DNA from: Bacteroidota bacterium
GTDB lineage: Bacteria > Bacteroidota > Bacteroidia > Bacteroidales > GCA-2748055
Direction: 5' to 3'
Assembly: GCA_030642565.1 (NCBI GenBank)
Contig: DAOWNM010000046.1
Coordinates: 1-11,960 of the forward strand
Length of the DNA: 11,960 bases
The notes below the pieces were generated by a model. It worked only from the letters and a program-made list of their open reading frames with translations. It searched no databases and was not told where the DNA came from. A program made the translations under genes and the position numbers. Positions 1-8,243 of this stretch are shown piece after piece (positions within the stretch are counted from its first letter, which is position 1; each line of letters starts with the position of its first letter).

Positions 1-147
1 AAGATCACCGGGAATGCCCTGGCACGAACCGATCGCATCCTGAGACGTGAACTTGGTGAAGAGTATCGCCACTACAGAAAAATACAGGATATCCGGAACA
101 TGCATGGTATACAGGCTATCATGCCTTATGAAATTGAGCTGTATTAA
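1..147 (+). CDS. sppA: Signal peptide peptidase SppA (protease IV), 3' end only
   Basis: The first 147 bases are an open frame entering from outside the window and ending in TAA; 48 residues are visible. They end in a segment containing RRELGEEYRHYRKI and MHGIQAIMPYEIELY. This resembles the C-terminus of the long (67K-type) SppA of Bacteroidales, an inner-membrane serine protease that cleaves signal peptides left after secretion. The catalytic Ser and Lys lie upstream and cannot be checked here. The assignment also rests on context: in Bacteroidales sppA commonly precedes lpxK and a purine nucleoside phosphorylase in the same order, and lpxK follows here after 45 bp on the same strand with no terminator between. 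The piece is short, so the name is probable rather than proven. Confidence 0.7.
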   Translation, partial: KITGNALARTDRILRRELGEEYRHYRKIQDIRNMHGIQAIMPYEIELY

Positions 148-192
148 CCATTTGCAAGGCACAACCATACCTGAGATAGCGGATTATCACTC

Positions 193-1311
193 ATGAATAA
201 AACCGGTCGCAATAACTGGAAGGTCGTTCTGATCCCTTTTTCCTGGCTTTACGGCATAGTGATCTGGATCAGAAACAGCCTTTATGACAATGGTTTCATT
301 AAATCCTCCGGTTTTAACATCCCTCTGATTTCGGTGGGAAACATCACCGTGGGAGGAACCGGGAAAACACCACATGTGGAGTACCTGGCCGGACTGCTCG
401 ATAGTGAGTTCAGCGTAGCCACACTGAGCCGGGGCTATAAAAGAAAAACCAGGGATTTCAAAATCGCTTCCATAGAATCAACAGCAAACGAAATCGGAGA
501 TGAGCCCCTCCAGATCAAGAAACGGTTTCCTGGTATAACAGTTGCGGTGGACCGAAAGCGGTCAAACGGAATAGAACTGCTGATGAAACAGGCTCCCCCT
601 GTGGAGGTGATCCTGATGGACGATGCTTACCAGCATCGCTCAGTCAAACCCGGGTTGTCTATCCTTCTCATCGATTATACCCGCCCCATAGACAGTGACC
701 GGCTGCTTCCGTCCGGTATGCTGAGAGAACCGGCCAGCAACCTCAACCGTGCCAACATCATCCTGGTAACCCGGTCGCCTGAAAGAATCAAACCAATGGA
801 ACTTCGGGAGTATGTGAACAGGATGGACCTCTCCATCGGCCAGCACCTCTATTTCACCACCATGCGTTATGGCGATCTTTCACCAGTTTTTCCGGATACA
901 ATCAGAAGAGATGCTGCATGGTTCAAAAAACAGGTGGGTGGCGTCCTGATCGTTACCGGAATTGCCAACCCGCGTCCGCTCCGGCAATATGCACGGAGCA
1001 TCAATACCAATATGGTTGAACTCTCTTTTCCTGACCACCACCACTATTCCCGGAGAGACATTGAGAAGATCTCCAGCACATACCATGAGCTAAAAAAGAG
1101 TCATCAGGAGATCCTGGTCCTGACCACCGAAAAGGATGCCATGAGGCTTCGGGATCATGATCCTGAACCGGAAGTCCGGGATGCCCTGCATGCAGTACGC
1201 ATCTATGTACATTTCCTGAATGATGATAAAGATGCATTTGACCAACAAATAGTAAACTATGTTAACAGCAATAAAAGAAGCAGTATCCTATATCAGAGAG
1301 AAAATTCATGA
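193..1311 (+). CDS. lpxK: Tetraacyldisaccharide 4'-kinase LpxK
   Basis: LpxK phosphorylates the 4' position of the tetraacyldisaccharide-1-phosphate lipid A precursor at the inner face of the cytoplasmic membrane, using ATP, to give lipid IVA. The 372-residue product begins with a hydrophobic, membrane-binding helix (about residues 10-26). The Walker A loop VGGTGKTP is at 53-60. The family motifs follow: LSRGYKRK (78-85), GDEP (102-105), the Walker B/catalytic segment LMDDAYQHR (141-149) and LLPSGMLREP (171-180). The length is normal for Bacteroidota. The ATG at 193 fits the family N-terminus. The gene lies in line with sppA upstream, and its last 53 bp overlap the start of the purine nucleoside phosphorylase gene in another frame, which suggests co-transcription and translational coupling. 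Confidence 0.96.
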   Translation: MNKTGRNNWKVVLIPFSWLYGIVIWIRNSLYDNGFIKSSGFNIPLISVGNITVGGTGKTPHVEYLAGLLDSEFSVATLSRGYKRKTRDFKIASIESTANEIGDEPLQIKKRFPGITVAVDRKRSNGIELLMKQAPPVEVILMDDAYQHRSVKPGLSILLIDYTRPIDSDRLLPSGMLREPASNLNRANIILVTRSPERIKPMELREYVNRMDLSIGQHLYFTTMRYGDLSPVFPDTIRRDAAWFKKQVGGVLIVTGIANPRPLRQYARSINTNMVELSFPDHHHYSRRDIEKISSTYHELKKSHQEILVLTTEKDAMRLRDHDPEPEVRDALHAVRIYVHFLNDDKDAFDQQIVNYVNSNKRSSILYQRENS

Positions 1312-2065
1312 GATCCCCGACACAGCCATTATACTGGGGACCGGACTGGGAAAAATAGTAGATCACCTGGAGGTTGAGCATGTGGTGGATTACCAGTCCA
1401 TTCCACACTTCCCGGTCTCCACAGTCGAAGGGCATGAGGGGAAACTGATCTCCGGAAAACTGGGCGAGAAGCGCGTCCTGGTCATGCAGGGGAGGTTTCA
1501 TTATTACGAGGGGTATGAGATGCAGGAGGTGATATTTCCCATCCGGGTGATGAAGCTACTGGGGATCAAAACCCTGGTTGTCTCCAATGCGGCCGGAGGT
1601 ATGAACCCGGAATTTGAGATCGGTGACATCATGGTGATCAACGACCATATCTGCCTGATGCCCAATCCGCTTGTAGGTAAACATGAGCCCGCATTTGGTG
1701 TCAGGTTCCCTGATATGAGTCAAACCTACGATCCTGAGCTGCTTCAAAAGGCAAGAGTGCTCTCCAAAGAGCTTCAGATACCAATCCGGGAGGGATGTTA
1801 TGTGGGCGTTACAGGACCCACTCTGGAAACCCCGAAAGAGTACCAGTATTTGCGGATTATCGGGGGCGATGCAGTAGGTATGTCGACTGTTCCCGAGGCA
1901 ATAGCTGCCCACCAGATGGGTATCAGCATCTTTGCTGTTTCGGTGATAACCGATCTGGGGGTTCCGGGGAAGATCCAGAAACTAACCCATCAGGATGTGA
2001 TCAAAGCCGCTGAAAAAACTGCTCCCAAACTTACAGAACTGATCATCAACCTGATCACTGACTGA
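1259..2065 (+). CDS. Purine nucleoside phosphorylase (trimeric, human-type family)
   Basis: This enzyme splits purine (deoxy)ribonucleosides with phosphate to give free base and (deoxy)ribose-1-phosphate, a cytosolic purine salvage step. The 268-residue size fits the trimeric PNP/MTAP family. Visible motifs are the phosphate loop GTGLG (27-31), VEGHEGK (56-62), GRFHYYEGY (78-86), SNAAGGMNPEF (109-119), the base-pocket segment TGPTLETPKEY (185-195) with Glu190, VGMSTVPE (206-213), and SVITD (228-232). Asp232 occupies the place of Asn243 of human PNP, a residue that helps choose 6-oxo against 6-amino purines. The ATG at 1259 gives the expected N-terminus although it lies inside lpxK. The stop TGA overlaps the start ATG of the next gene by one base. 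Family symbols vary (punA, deoD-like), so none is given. Confidence 0.95.
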   Translation: MLTAIKEAVSYIREKIHEIPDTAIILGTGLGKIVDHLEVEHVVDYQSIPHFPVSTVEGHEGKLISGKLGEKRVLVMQGRFHYYEGYEMQEVIFPIRVMKLLGIKTLVVSNAAGGMNPEFEIGDIMVINDHICLMPNPLVGKHEPAFGVRFPDMSQTYDPELLQKARVLSKELQIPIREGCYVGVTGPTLETPKEYQYLRIIGGDAVGMSTVPEAIAAHQMGISIFAVSVITDLGVPGKIQKLTHQDVIKAAEKTAPKLTELIINLITD

Positions 2066-3279
2066 TGAAACGATCCGGGGAAGAATCCAGGGATGGATTT
2101 ACCAAAGGGGGGGTGCTGACCATGTCAGCGGCCCACTTTGTGCATGATTGCTACACCGCTTTCCTGGCACCTGCCCTGCCCCTGATCATTGATAAACTGG
2201 GAATCAGTTACGGGATGACCGGACTGCTGGCGGTGATCCAGCGAATCCCCTCCCTCTTCAATCCATTGATCGGTATCATGGCCGAGCGTCCGGTGATGCG
2301 GCATATGGTGATCTTCTCACCCGCCCTTACAGCTGTTTTTATGAGCCTGATCGGTGTGGCACCCGGCTATACCTTCCTGGCCATACTCCTCTTCTTTTCG
2401 GGAATCAGCTCCACGCTCTGGCACATTCCCACTCCTGTAATGGTGAAGCAGCTTTCAGGCAGCCGGACCGGCAAGGGAATGAGCTATTACATGGTGGGAG
2501 GGGAACTGGCACGCACAGTCGGACCCATGATTATCCTTGGTGTGGTCAGCTGGTGGGGACTGGAAGGGACCTGGAGAATGATGCCGCTCGGTTTTGTGGC
2601 TTCAGTGATTCTCTGGTTCAATTTCAGAAATGCCCGGTTTACCCCTGCCACCTCTTCGAAACAACACCAGGAGGGAAGTTACTGGAAAATCTTCGTGAAG
2701 TTTTCAGCAGCCTTTGTACTCACAGGAGGATTCACCCTCTTCCAGGCAGGCATGAAAGCATCGGTTACCTACTTTCTGCCCACCTTCCTCACCTCCACGG
2801 GAAATTCGCTTCACTATTCGGAACTGGCCCTGACCGTTATCCAGCTTGCAGGTGCCATGGGCGCCCTGTTTGCCGGAACCATCAGTGACAAAATTGGAAG
2901 GTACAGGACCCTCTTGATCATCAGCATGGTTACCCCGTTGCTTACCCTCCTTTTCCTGAACCTGGAAGGGTTCTGGATCTTCCCCGTTCTGCTGCCTCTG
3001 GGGTTCTTCCTCTTTGCCCCCACCTCGGTGATGCTGGCTACTGTCCTGGAACTGGATACGGAGAAAAAGGCTTTTGTAAACTCCATCTATATGACCCTCA
3101 ACTTCTTTGTCAGTGTGATGATCTATCCCCTGGTGGGTGCCGCCATTGACAGGGTCGGATTTATACCCACATTCCGGTTTATTGCTTTTATGGGATTTGG
3201 TGCCGTTATTATTGTACTACTCACCCGAAAAGGGCTGCAACGGATTACCGGTACACCAGCCCAACCGCTCTCCTCCTGA
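2065..3279 (+). CDS. MFS transporter, fosmidomycin-resistance (Fsr)-like family
   Basis: The 404-residue product is an integral membrane protein of the major facilitator superfamily, with about 12 hydrophobic segments, a hydrophilic N-terminus of some 15 residues, and a central loop near 190-208. The family signs are AHFVHDCYTAFLAPALPLI (23-41), a pattern of the Fsr branch, together with HIPTPVM and GKGMSYYMVGGELARTVGP (136-154). A motif-A-like GTISDKIGRYR is at 271-281, at the start of the second half. E. coli Fsr exports fosmidomycin; for this Bacteroidota branch the natural substrate is not known and export is inferred from homology. The start ATG shares its A with the TGA of the phosphorylase gene, so reinitiation is likely. 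The 3' end overlaps the convergent lamin-tail gene by 35 bp, and no terminator is seen between them. Confidence 0.88.
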   Translation: MKRSGEESRDGFTKGGVLTMSAAHFVHDCYTAFLAPALPLIIDKLGISYGMTGLLAVIQRIPSLFNPLIGIMAERPVMRHMVIFSPALTAVFMSLIGVAPGYTFLAILLFFSGISSTLWHIPTPVMVKQLSGSRTGKGMSYYMVGGELARTVGPMIILGVVSWWGLEGTWRMMPLGFVASVILWFNFRNARFTPATSSKQHQEGSYWKIFVKFSAAFVLTGGFTLFQAGMKASVTYFLPTFLTSTGNSLHYSELALTVIQLAGAMGALFAGTISDKIGRYRTLLIISMVTPLLTLLFLNLEGFWIFPVLLPLGFFLFAPTSVMLATVLELDTEKKAFVNSIYMTLNFFVSVMIYPLVGAAIDRVGFIPTFRFIAFMGFGAVIIVLLTRKGLQRITGTPAQPLSS

Positions 3280-5959
3280 CCCATCGCTCCCCCGTGGCGG
3301 GATGATATCCCCGGGCATGAACCACATAGAACCCCATGGGTTGCATCGTTCCATTCTTCCCCTCACCATCCCAGGTATAACAGATCGATGGTGCGGCAAG
3401 GTGGTTATTGGCCAGAACCCTGATCTGATTTCCATGCAGATCGGTGATCCACAATCCCACCACCCAGTCGTACCCCCCGGTTGTAAGAGTAATATTTAGC
3501 AGGTCATTCTGCCCGTCATTATCAGGAGTGAACACCTCCGGCTCCACATGGAGCAGCTTATCCGAATCGTTCGCATCAGCTGATTGTGAATTTTCCCTGC
3601 CGGGTGTTGCATACCCTTCAATAGAGGCCGCAGAGTGCCAGTTGTCCGGATCACTCCCCGACCGTTCCGAGGAGAGCCGCTCCAGGCTGATCCCCCTGGG
3701 ATCGTCCAGCAGCTCCATATGCATATCGTCACTGTAAACAGCCATATCCACCACACTGCCGGCCCGGTCGGTCAGATAGATGACCCCGCTGCTCTTTTTC
3801 ATTCCGGGCAGTCCCTCCACCTCCACCCACCGTCCCGACACCTCCAACTGGTAGGCATCCGCCAGGCGTGGTACACAATCTGTGAGCACAAGGTACTGTC
3901 CGGGTAGAAAAAGCCTGGAGTGGGGAGTTAATGCAATGGGATTGTCGGGGCTCTCCCCCTCCTCCACCAGGTGTATGGCCAGATCCTGCAGGTCATAGAA
4001 CTTTTCGCCCGGCAGGTAGAGCTCCACAAATGCCGGGTAACCCTCTTCCGGATCGTACATGATTTCGTTAATCACCACCGAACCAAACATGGGTTGTGAA
4101 ACAGTTCCGGCTCTGAACTCATCTTCATATGACAGATTACCCATACAGTCGGTAAGCCCCGATAGAGAGAGGCGGTAACTATGCCACTCCTGAAAATCCT
4201 CCGAAAAATACAACTGCAAGATCTCCGACAGTGGATCAAGAAGCTTTACCGAATCCGGCTCTGTTCCCCCGGGATCCAGTGTGAACACAGCCTTTACCCC
4301 TTCAGCAAAACGTATCGGTTCAGAGTAGTGAAGCAGGCACTCTCCCGGGTCACCCATGCCCGTATATAGCAACACTGGCGGCTCTCTATCCACCACTATT
4401 GCCTGGTTGCTATTGATCCTACCCGGGGTTCCTCCTCCGGGATCAGTAGAAAACTCCCAGTTCGCTGAAACTCCGCACAGGTGGTCAGCATCGGGCGATT
4501 CAAGTGACCACCCTCCCTCCTTCTTCCAGTCGGGTCCATCCCATGGAATCCTGTATGACGTAGCATGCACCAATCTATCTTCTCTGCTGTAGAGAGACAA
4601 AACAGCCCCTGCATTGGGTAAGGTGATCCCGATTAATAATCCAAAGTCGCCTGGATAGAACTCCATTGCAGAATCTCTCCCCACATCCAATTTCTTCCCC
4701 ACATCCAAATCCTTCCTCACATCCAAATCTACCATAGAAGTGGTAAGAATATAGCTCCGGTCATTCACCTTCAAGTGCCACCCCTCCAGGTTCAGCAGAT
4801 AGTCCGACCGGTTATAAAGCTCCAGGTACTCCTCATTGTAATGAACTGCAGGATCGGGATCGGCCATTACTTCATGAAAAACCAGATCGCCCCATTGGGC
4901 TTCATTACGCATTACCGACACCACTGTATCCTGCATCAGGTTCCCATCCGGATCTATCACTCCCTTCACCCTAAGCTGGTAAGCCACACGGTTTGAGATC
5001 ACATCCGAAAAAGTGATCACAACTCCCTCCACAATCTCCTGCAGACTGACCGGAGCCACTCCACCAGGTAGTTCTTCTGAAATAAGTATAAATGAGCATG
5101 GCTTCAATGTCACCACCTTTTCAGAAAAAACAACCTGTAGGGTTCGTTCATTTACAACTTCCACTCTGGTCACAAAAGGGGCTACGGTATCTTTTTTAAA
5201 ATGCCCGCTTAGGAGAACCCTATCCATCCATAAACCCTGGTCCCTCGATGAACTATACCTGTACCGGAGAATCAGCTGCCTGCCCCAGGGTATCCCCTCC
5301 GGCCTGCACGAGCCCAACAACACAGGGTCCTGTTCTGCAGGATCAGGGGACCAGTAAAGGTCCAGGCACCCATCTCCATCGCCATCCAGTCTGAAAAATG
5401 GAGCCTGGTCCGTTCCCACCTGCTCCTGGTAATTCAGAGAGGTGGAACACAACTCTTTAATCGAACCATCATCAACACCCCAGATTTTTACCATATCGTC
5501 CGATTCTCTGTAGTTAACCCCCAGAACAATCCCGCTTAAGATTTGAGGTTCCCCCCCGTCATGAAACTCAGCAACCACAGCAAGCTGCCAGTTGTTTTGA
5601 GAACTGGGTGCATAACTGTGCCTGATCCGGAACGATATAGAGAAAGAATCCGAAGGATTGAGTGGATCATGCCTGAAAATAAGGTAGTCACATCCCTCCT
5701 GTGAATTATCAAAACAGTGGTGAAGAGAATAGTACCCCTCAACCGGTTCCAGGGAATCACAGCACCACCGCTCCTCCGGCACCTGTTTCCAGTCGCTCCA
5801 TAAGCAGCATTCTGCTGCTCCTGAACTATCAATTTCGAAGTCAAACCTGTACTGTCCTTCCAATTTGAAAGAAAGCATTAAAAAAATAAGCGTAATGTAT
5901 TTTATAAGAGCGAAAAAATGGTGATTTTTGCAGACTGTTAACCTAATATTCCCAATCAT
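3245..5959 (-). CDS. Secreted lamin-tail-domain protein with Ig-like and C-terminal FlgD-like domains
   Basis: From the ATG at 5959 the product has 904 residues. Residues 1-36 look like a signal peptide: Lys20, then the hydrophobic run YITLIFLML (21-29), with likely cleavage near EGQ. An N-terminal cysteine-rich β-region (about 37-255) has no family I recognise. An Ig-like segment follows (about 258-350), then lamin-tail domain 1 (about 356-518, EYLELYNRS, ending GGGTPGRINS), a second Ig-like segment (525-620), lamin-tail domain 2 (625-790, ending GYATPGRENS), and a C-terminal module resembling the FlgD/gliding-associated Ig fold (PEVFTPDNDGQND at 807-819, YTWDGEGKNG, GFYVV). Such proteins are exported or surface proteins of Bacteroidota with unknown task. 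The frame stays open upstream to 6415, but that part runs antisense inside asd and is not credible. No ATG, GTG or TTG other than 5959 keeps the signal peptide. Confidence 0.85.
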   Translation of the reverse strand: MIGNIRLTVCKNHHFFALIKYITLIFLMLSFKLEGQYRFDFEIDSSGAAECCLWSDWKQVPEERWCCDSLEPVEGYYSLHHCFDNSQEGCDYLIFRHDPLNPSDSFSISFRIRHSYAPSSQNNWQLAVVAEFHDGGEPQILSGIVLGVNYRESDDMVKIWGVDDGSIKELCSTSLNYQEQVGTDQAPFFRLDGDGDGCLDLYWSPDPAEQDPVLLGSCRPEGIPWGRQLILRYRYSSSRDQGLWMDRVLLSGHFKKDTVAPFVTRVEVVNERTLQVVFSEKVVTLKPCSFILISEELPGGVAPVSLQEIVEGVVITFSDVISNRVAYQLRVKGVIDPDGNLMQDTVVSVMRNEAQWGDLVFHEVMADPDPAVHYNEEYLELYNRSDYLLNLEGWHLKVNDRSYILTTSMVDLDVRKDLDVGKKLDVGRDSAMEFYPGDFGLLIGITLPNAGAVLSLYSREDRLVHATSYRIPWDGPDWKKEGGWSLESPDADHLCGVSANWEFSTDPGGGTPGRINSNQAIVVDREPPVLLYTGMGDPGECLLHYSEPIRFAEGVKAVFTLDPGGTEPDSVKLLDPLSEILQLYFSEDFQEWHSYRLSLSGLTDCMGNLSYEDEFRAGTVSQPMFGSVVINEIMYDPEEGYPAFVELYLPGEKFYDLQDLAIHLVEEGESPDNPIALTPHSRLFLPGQYLVLTDCVPRLADAYQLEVSGRWVEVEGLPGMKKSSGVIYLTDRAGSVVDMAVYSDDMHMELLDDPRGISLERLSSERSGSDPDNWHSAASIEGYATPGRENSQSADANDSDKLLHVEPEVFTPDNDGQNDLLNITLTTGGYDWVVGLWITDLHGNQIRVLANNHLAAPSICYTWDGEGKNGTMQPMGFYVVHARGYHPATGERWVRRRAVGLVYR
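4682..4731 (-). repeat. Three 18-bp tandem repeats inside the lamin-tail gene
   Basis: On the + strand the 9-mer CACATCCAA recurs at 4682, 4700 and 4718, exactly 18 bp apart, within an 18-bp unit that varies mainly in its second half. In the protein this gives three six-residue units, DLDVRK, DLDVGK and KLDVGR (residues 411-428). The array sits within lamin-tail domain 1, where a loop between strands is expected. Because the period is a multiple of three, gain or loss of units would keep the frame. Confidence 0.85.
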
Positions 5960-6965
5960 GAAAGTAGCTGTAGTTGGTGTAAGCGGAGCTGTTGGACAGG
6001 AGTTCCTGCGCGTACTCCAGGAAAGAGCGTTCCCCCTTGACGAACTGGTACTGTTTGGCTCCCCCCGCAGTGCCGGAAACCAGTATATATTTAATGATAA
6101 AACCCTTACCGTTAAAGAGCTGAAAGAGAATGACGATTTCAAAGACATAGACATTGCTTTAACTTCAGCTGGCGGAGGCACCTCCAAAAAGTTTGCATCC
6201 ACCATTATCAAACACGGGACCATTATGATCGACAACTCATCTGCCTTCAGGATGGATGAGGATGTACCGCTGGTGGTTCCCGAGGTCAATGCGGCGGATC
6301 TGCACAACCTCCCCAGGAACATTGTGGCCAATCCCAACTGCACTACCATCCAGATGGTGGTTTGCCTGAAACCCATCAACGACCTCTCTCCCATCAAGCG
6401 GGTGCATGCTGCCACCTACCAGGCTGCCAGTGGTGCGGGTGCTGCAGCCATGGCCGAATTAGAAGAGCAGATCCGCCAGATAGCTTCAGGCGATCCGGTC
6501 ACCGTCGAGAAGTTCCAGCATCAGCTGGCTCTTAACCTGATCCCACATATTGATGTGTTCAAAGAGAACGGATACACCGGTGAGGAGATGAAAATGTATA
6601 ACGAGTCACGCAAAATCATGCATTCCGATATCGAGGTTAGCTCCACATGTGTACGGGTTCCTGTATTGCGTAACCACTCCGAAGCCATCTGGGTGGAGAC
6701 CGAAAAGGCCCTTGATCTCGACCTGGTGAGGGATGCCCTTTCAAATGCCGACGGGGTGACCCTGCAGGATGATCCCGCAAACAATGTCTACCCCATGCCC
6801 CTGGGATCGGCCAGTAAGGATGATATTTTTGTGGGAAGAGTGCGCAAGGATCTCGCTAATGAAAAGGGAATCACATTCTGGTGCGTGGGCGATCAAATCA
6901 AAAAAGGTGCTGCATTGAACGCCGTTCAGATAGCCGAATATTTAATTGAAAAAGGACTGGTTTAA
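5958..6965 (+). CDS. asd: Aspartate-semialdehyde dehydrogenase
   Basis: Asd reduces aspartyl-4-phosphate to aspartate semialdehyde with NADPH in the cytosol, the branch point to lysine/diaminopimelate, threonine and methionine. The 335-residue product has the N-terminal Rossmann motif GVSGAVGQ (7-14), TSAGGG (69-74) and DNSSAFR (92-98). The nucleophile Cys128 is in NPNCTT (125-130), followed by TYQAASGAG (153-161). The second catalytic region is STCVRVPVLRNH, with His240 as the expected base. The start is set at 5958, where the product begins MKVAVVGVSG as family members do; an in-frame ATG ten codons upstream would add a non-conserved extension. The ATG overlaps the start of the divergent lamin-tail gene, so its promoter must lie within that gene's 5' end. 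A loose GATTTTTG at about 5921-5928 is the only box-like sequence I see. Confidence 0.97.
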   Translation: MKVAVVGVSGAVGQEFLRVLQERAFPLDELVLFGSPRSAGNQYIFNDKTLTVKELKENDDFKDIDIALTSAGGGTSKKFASTIIKHGTIMIDNSSAFRMDEDVPLVVPEVNAADLHNLPRNIVANPNCTTIQMVVCLKPINDLSPIKRVHAATYQAASGAGAAAMAELEEQIRQIASGDPVTVEKFQHQLALNLIPHIDVFKENGYTGEEMKMYNESRKIMHSDIEVSSTCVRVPVLRNHSEAIWVETEKALDLDLVRDALSNADGVTLQDDPANNVYPMPLGSASKDDIFVGRVRKDLANEKGITFWCVGDQIKKGAALNAVQIAEYLIEKGLV

Positions 6966-6991
6966 GCAGTCGGATCAATAAACGTCCTGAC

Positions 6992-8182
6992 TTAATAGAG
7001 CAGGTCGTTGTAAGGGTAGCGCTTCACATGTATCTCTTTTACCTTCTGGTAAAGCTGGTCCTTCAGCTCATCGATATTGGATTTCTTAAGTGCAGAGATA
7101 AAGAGCGATCCGGGGTGTGACCTGGTCCAGTCCATTATATGATCATCCAGGCTCAGATTCTCTTTGGTGGAAGGAGTGAGATCGTCCTCATCCTTCTTTA
7201 TATAGGAATACGCATCGGTCTTGTTGAAGACCAGCATAGTTGGAATATCACCTCCACCCAGCTCCCGAAGGGTGGTCTCCACTACCTCTATCTGCTCCTT
7301 ATAATTGGGATGGGAGATATCCACCACATGGATCAGAATATCAGCCTCTCGAACCTCGTCCAGGGTCGATTTAAAGGACTCCACAAGATGGGTGGGCAGT
7401 TTCCTTATAAAACCAACTGTATCGGAGAGAAGAAAGGGAAGATTTTCTACCACCACCTTACGCACCGTGGTATCGAGCGTGGCAAAGAGCTTATCCTCGG
7501 CAAACACCTTGGATTTACTCAGGAGGTTCATCAGGGTGGATTTGCCAGCATTGGTATATCCCACCAGGGCCACCCGCACCATTTTTCCCCGGTTCTTTCG
7601 CTGCACCTTCATCTGCTTATCGATCCTGGTCAGCTGCACCTTCAATTTGGCAATCCTATCACGAATGATCCGCCGGTCAGTCTCAATCTCTGTTTCACCA
7701 GGCCCCCTCAAACCTATTCCTCCGCGCTGGCGCTCAAGGTGGGTCCACATGCGGGTCAGCCTGGGTAACAGGTACTGGTACTGAGCCAGCTCAACCTGTG
7801 TTTTGGCATGGGCGGTCTGCGCTCTTCCTGCAAAAATATCGAGAATCAGGTTGGTACGATCAAGGATCCTGCAATTCAGTTCGCGCTCAATATTACGAAG
7901 CTGCGAAGGGGTAAGCTCATCATCAAAGATCACCATATCGATCTCCTCCTCCTTCACATACTCCCTTACATCCTGCAGCTTACCAGTACCAATAAAAGTT
8001 TTGGGATTTGGAACATCAAGGCGCTGTGTAAATACAGCACGCTGCTCCGCTCCGGCTGTATCAGCCAGAAAAGCAAGTTCTTCAAGATACTCCGATGCCA
8101 TCTCCTCGGTTTGGTTCTGAGTAATCACTCCTACCAGAACAGCTGTCTCACGTTGTGGCCTATGATCCCAATAGTCTCCCAT
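6992..8182 (-). CDS. hflX: Ribosome-associated GTPase HflX
   Basis: HflX is a GTPase that binds the 50S subunit and, in studied bacteria, splits stalled or hibernating ribosomes under stress. With the ATG at 8182 the product has 396 residues. The N-terminal HflX domain carries FIGTGK and FDDELTPSQLRNIE (about 86-99). A helical linker contains GLRGPGETEIETDRR (157-171). The G domain has G1 GYTNAGKS (208-215), a TLDTT segment for G2, G3 DTVG (254-257), G4 NKTD (320-323) and G5 SAL (363-365). The product ends in the KRYPYNDLLY tail seen in Bacteroidales relatives. An upstream in-frame GTG at 8200 is possible, but a promoter-like TATTTTTG directly upstream would place the transcript start downstream of it, favouring the ATG. 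It converges on asd with 26 bp between the stops. Confidence 0.96.
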   Translation of the reverse strand: MGDYWDHRPQRETAVLVGVITQNQTEEMASEYLEELAFLADTAGAEQRAVFTQRLDVPNPKTFIGTGKLQDVREYVKEEEIDMVIFDDELTPSQLRNIERELNCRILDRTNLILDIFAGRAQTAHAKTQVELAQYQYLLPRLTRMWTHLERQRGGIGLRGPGETEIETDRRIIRDRIAKLKVQLTRIDKQMKVQRKNRGKMVRVALVGYTNAGKSTLMNLLSKSKVFAEDKLFATLDTTVRKVVVENLPFLLSDTVGFIRKLPTHLVESFKSTLDEVREADILIHVVDISHPNYKEQIEVVETTLRELGGGDIPTMLVFNKTDAYSYIKKDEDDLTPSTKENLSLDDHIMDWTRSHPGSLFISALKKSNIDELKDQLYQKVKEIHVKRYPYNDLLY

Positions 8183-8199
8183 AATGATAATTAAGGGCA

Positions 8200-8207
8200 C
8201 AAAAATA
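8200..8207 (-). promoter_or_regulatory. -7-like box TATTTTTG upstream of hflX
   Basis: Read on the minus strand, TATTTTTG matches the Bacteroidota -7 consensus TAnnTTTG and ends 17 bp before the ATG at 8182. I see no good TTTG -33 box at 18-21 bp, so the match is only half of a promoter. If used, the 5' leader would be roughly ten bases. Confidence 0.4.
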
Positions 8208-8243
8208 GCAAATACATACTACGGATTTTGTGTTCGGGGCTTA

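Noticed and set aside
5960..6415. Upstream extension of the lamin-tail frame to 1056 residues
   Set aside because: It runs antisense through the conserved N-terminal domain of asd, and the signal peptide begins only after the ATG at 5959.
6968..6992. Possible bidirectional terminator between asd and hflX
   Set aside because: AGTC-GGA / TCC-GACT pairs only with a bulge, has a long loop and no T-run; too weak to call.
7139..7784. Long + frames across hflX
   Set aside because: They are antisense to the conserved G domain of HflX.
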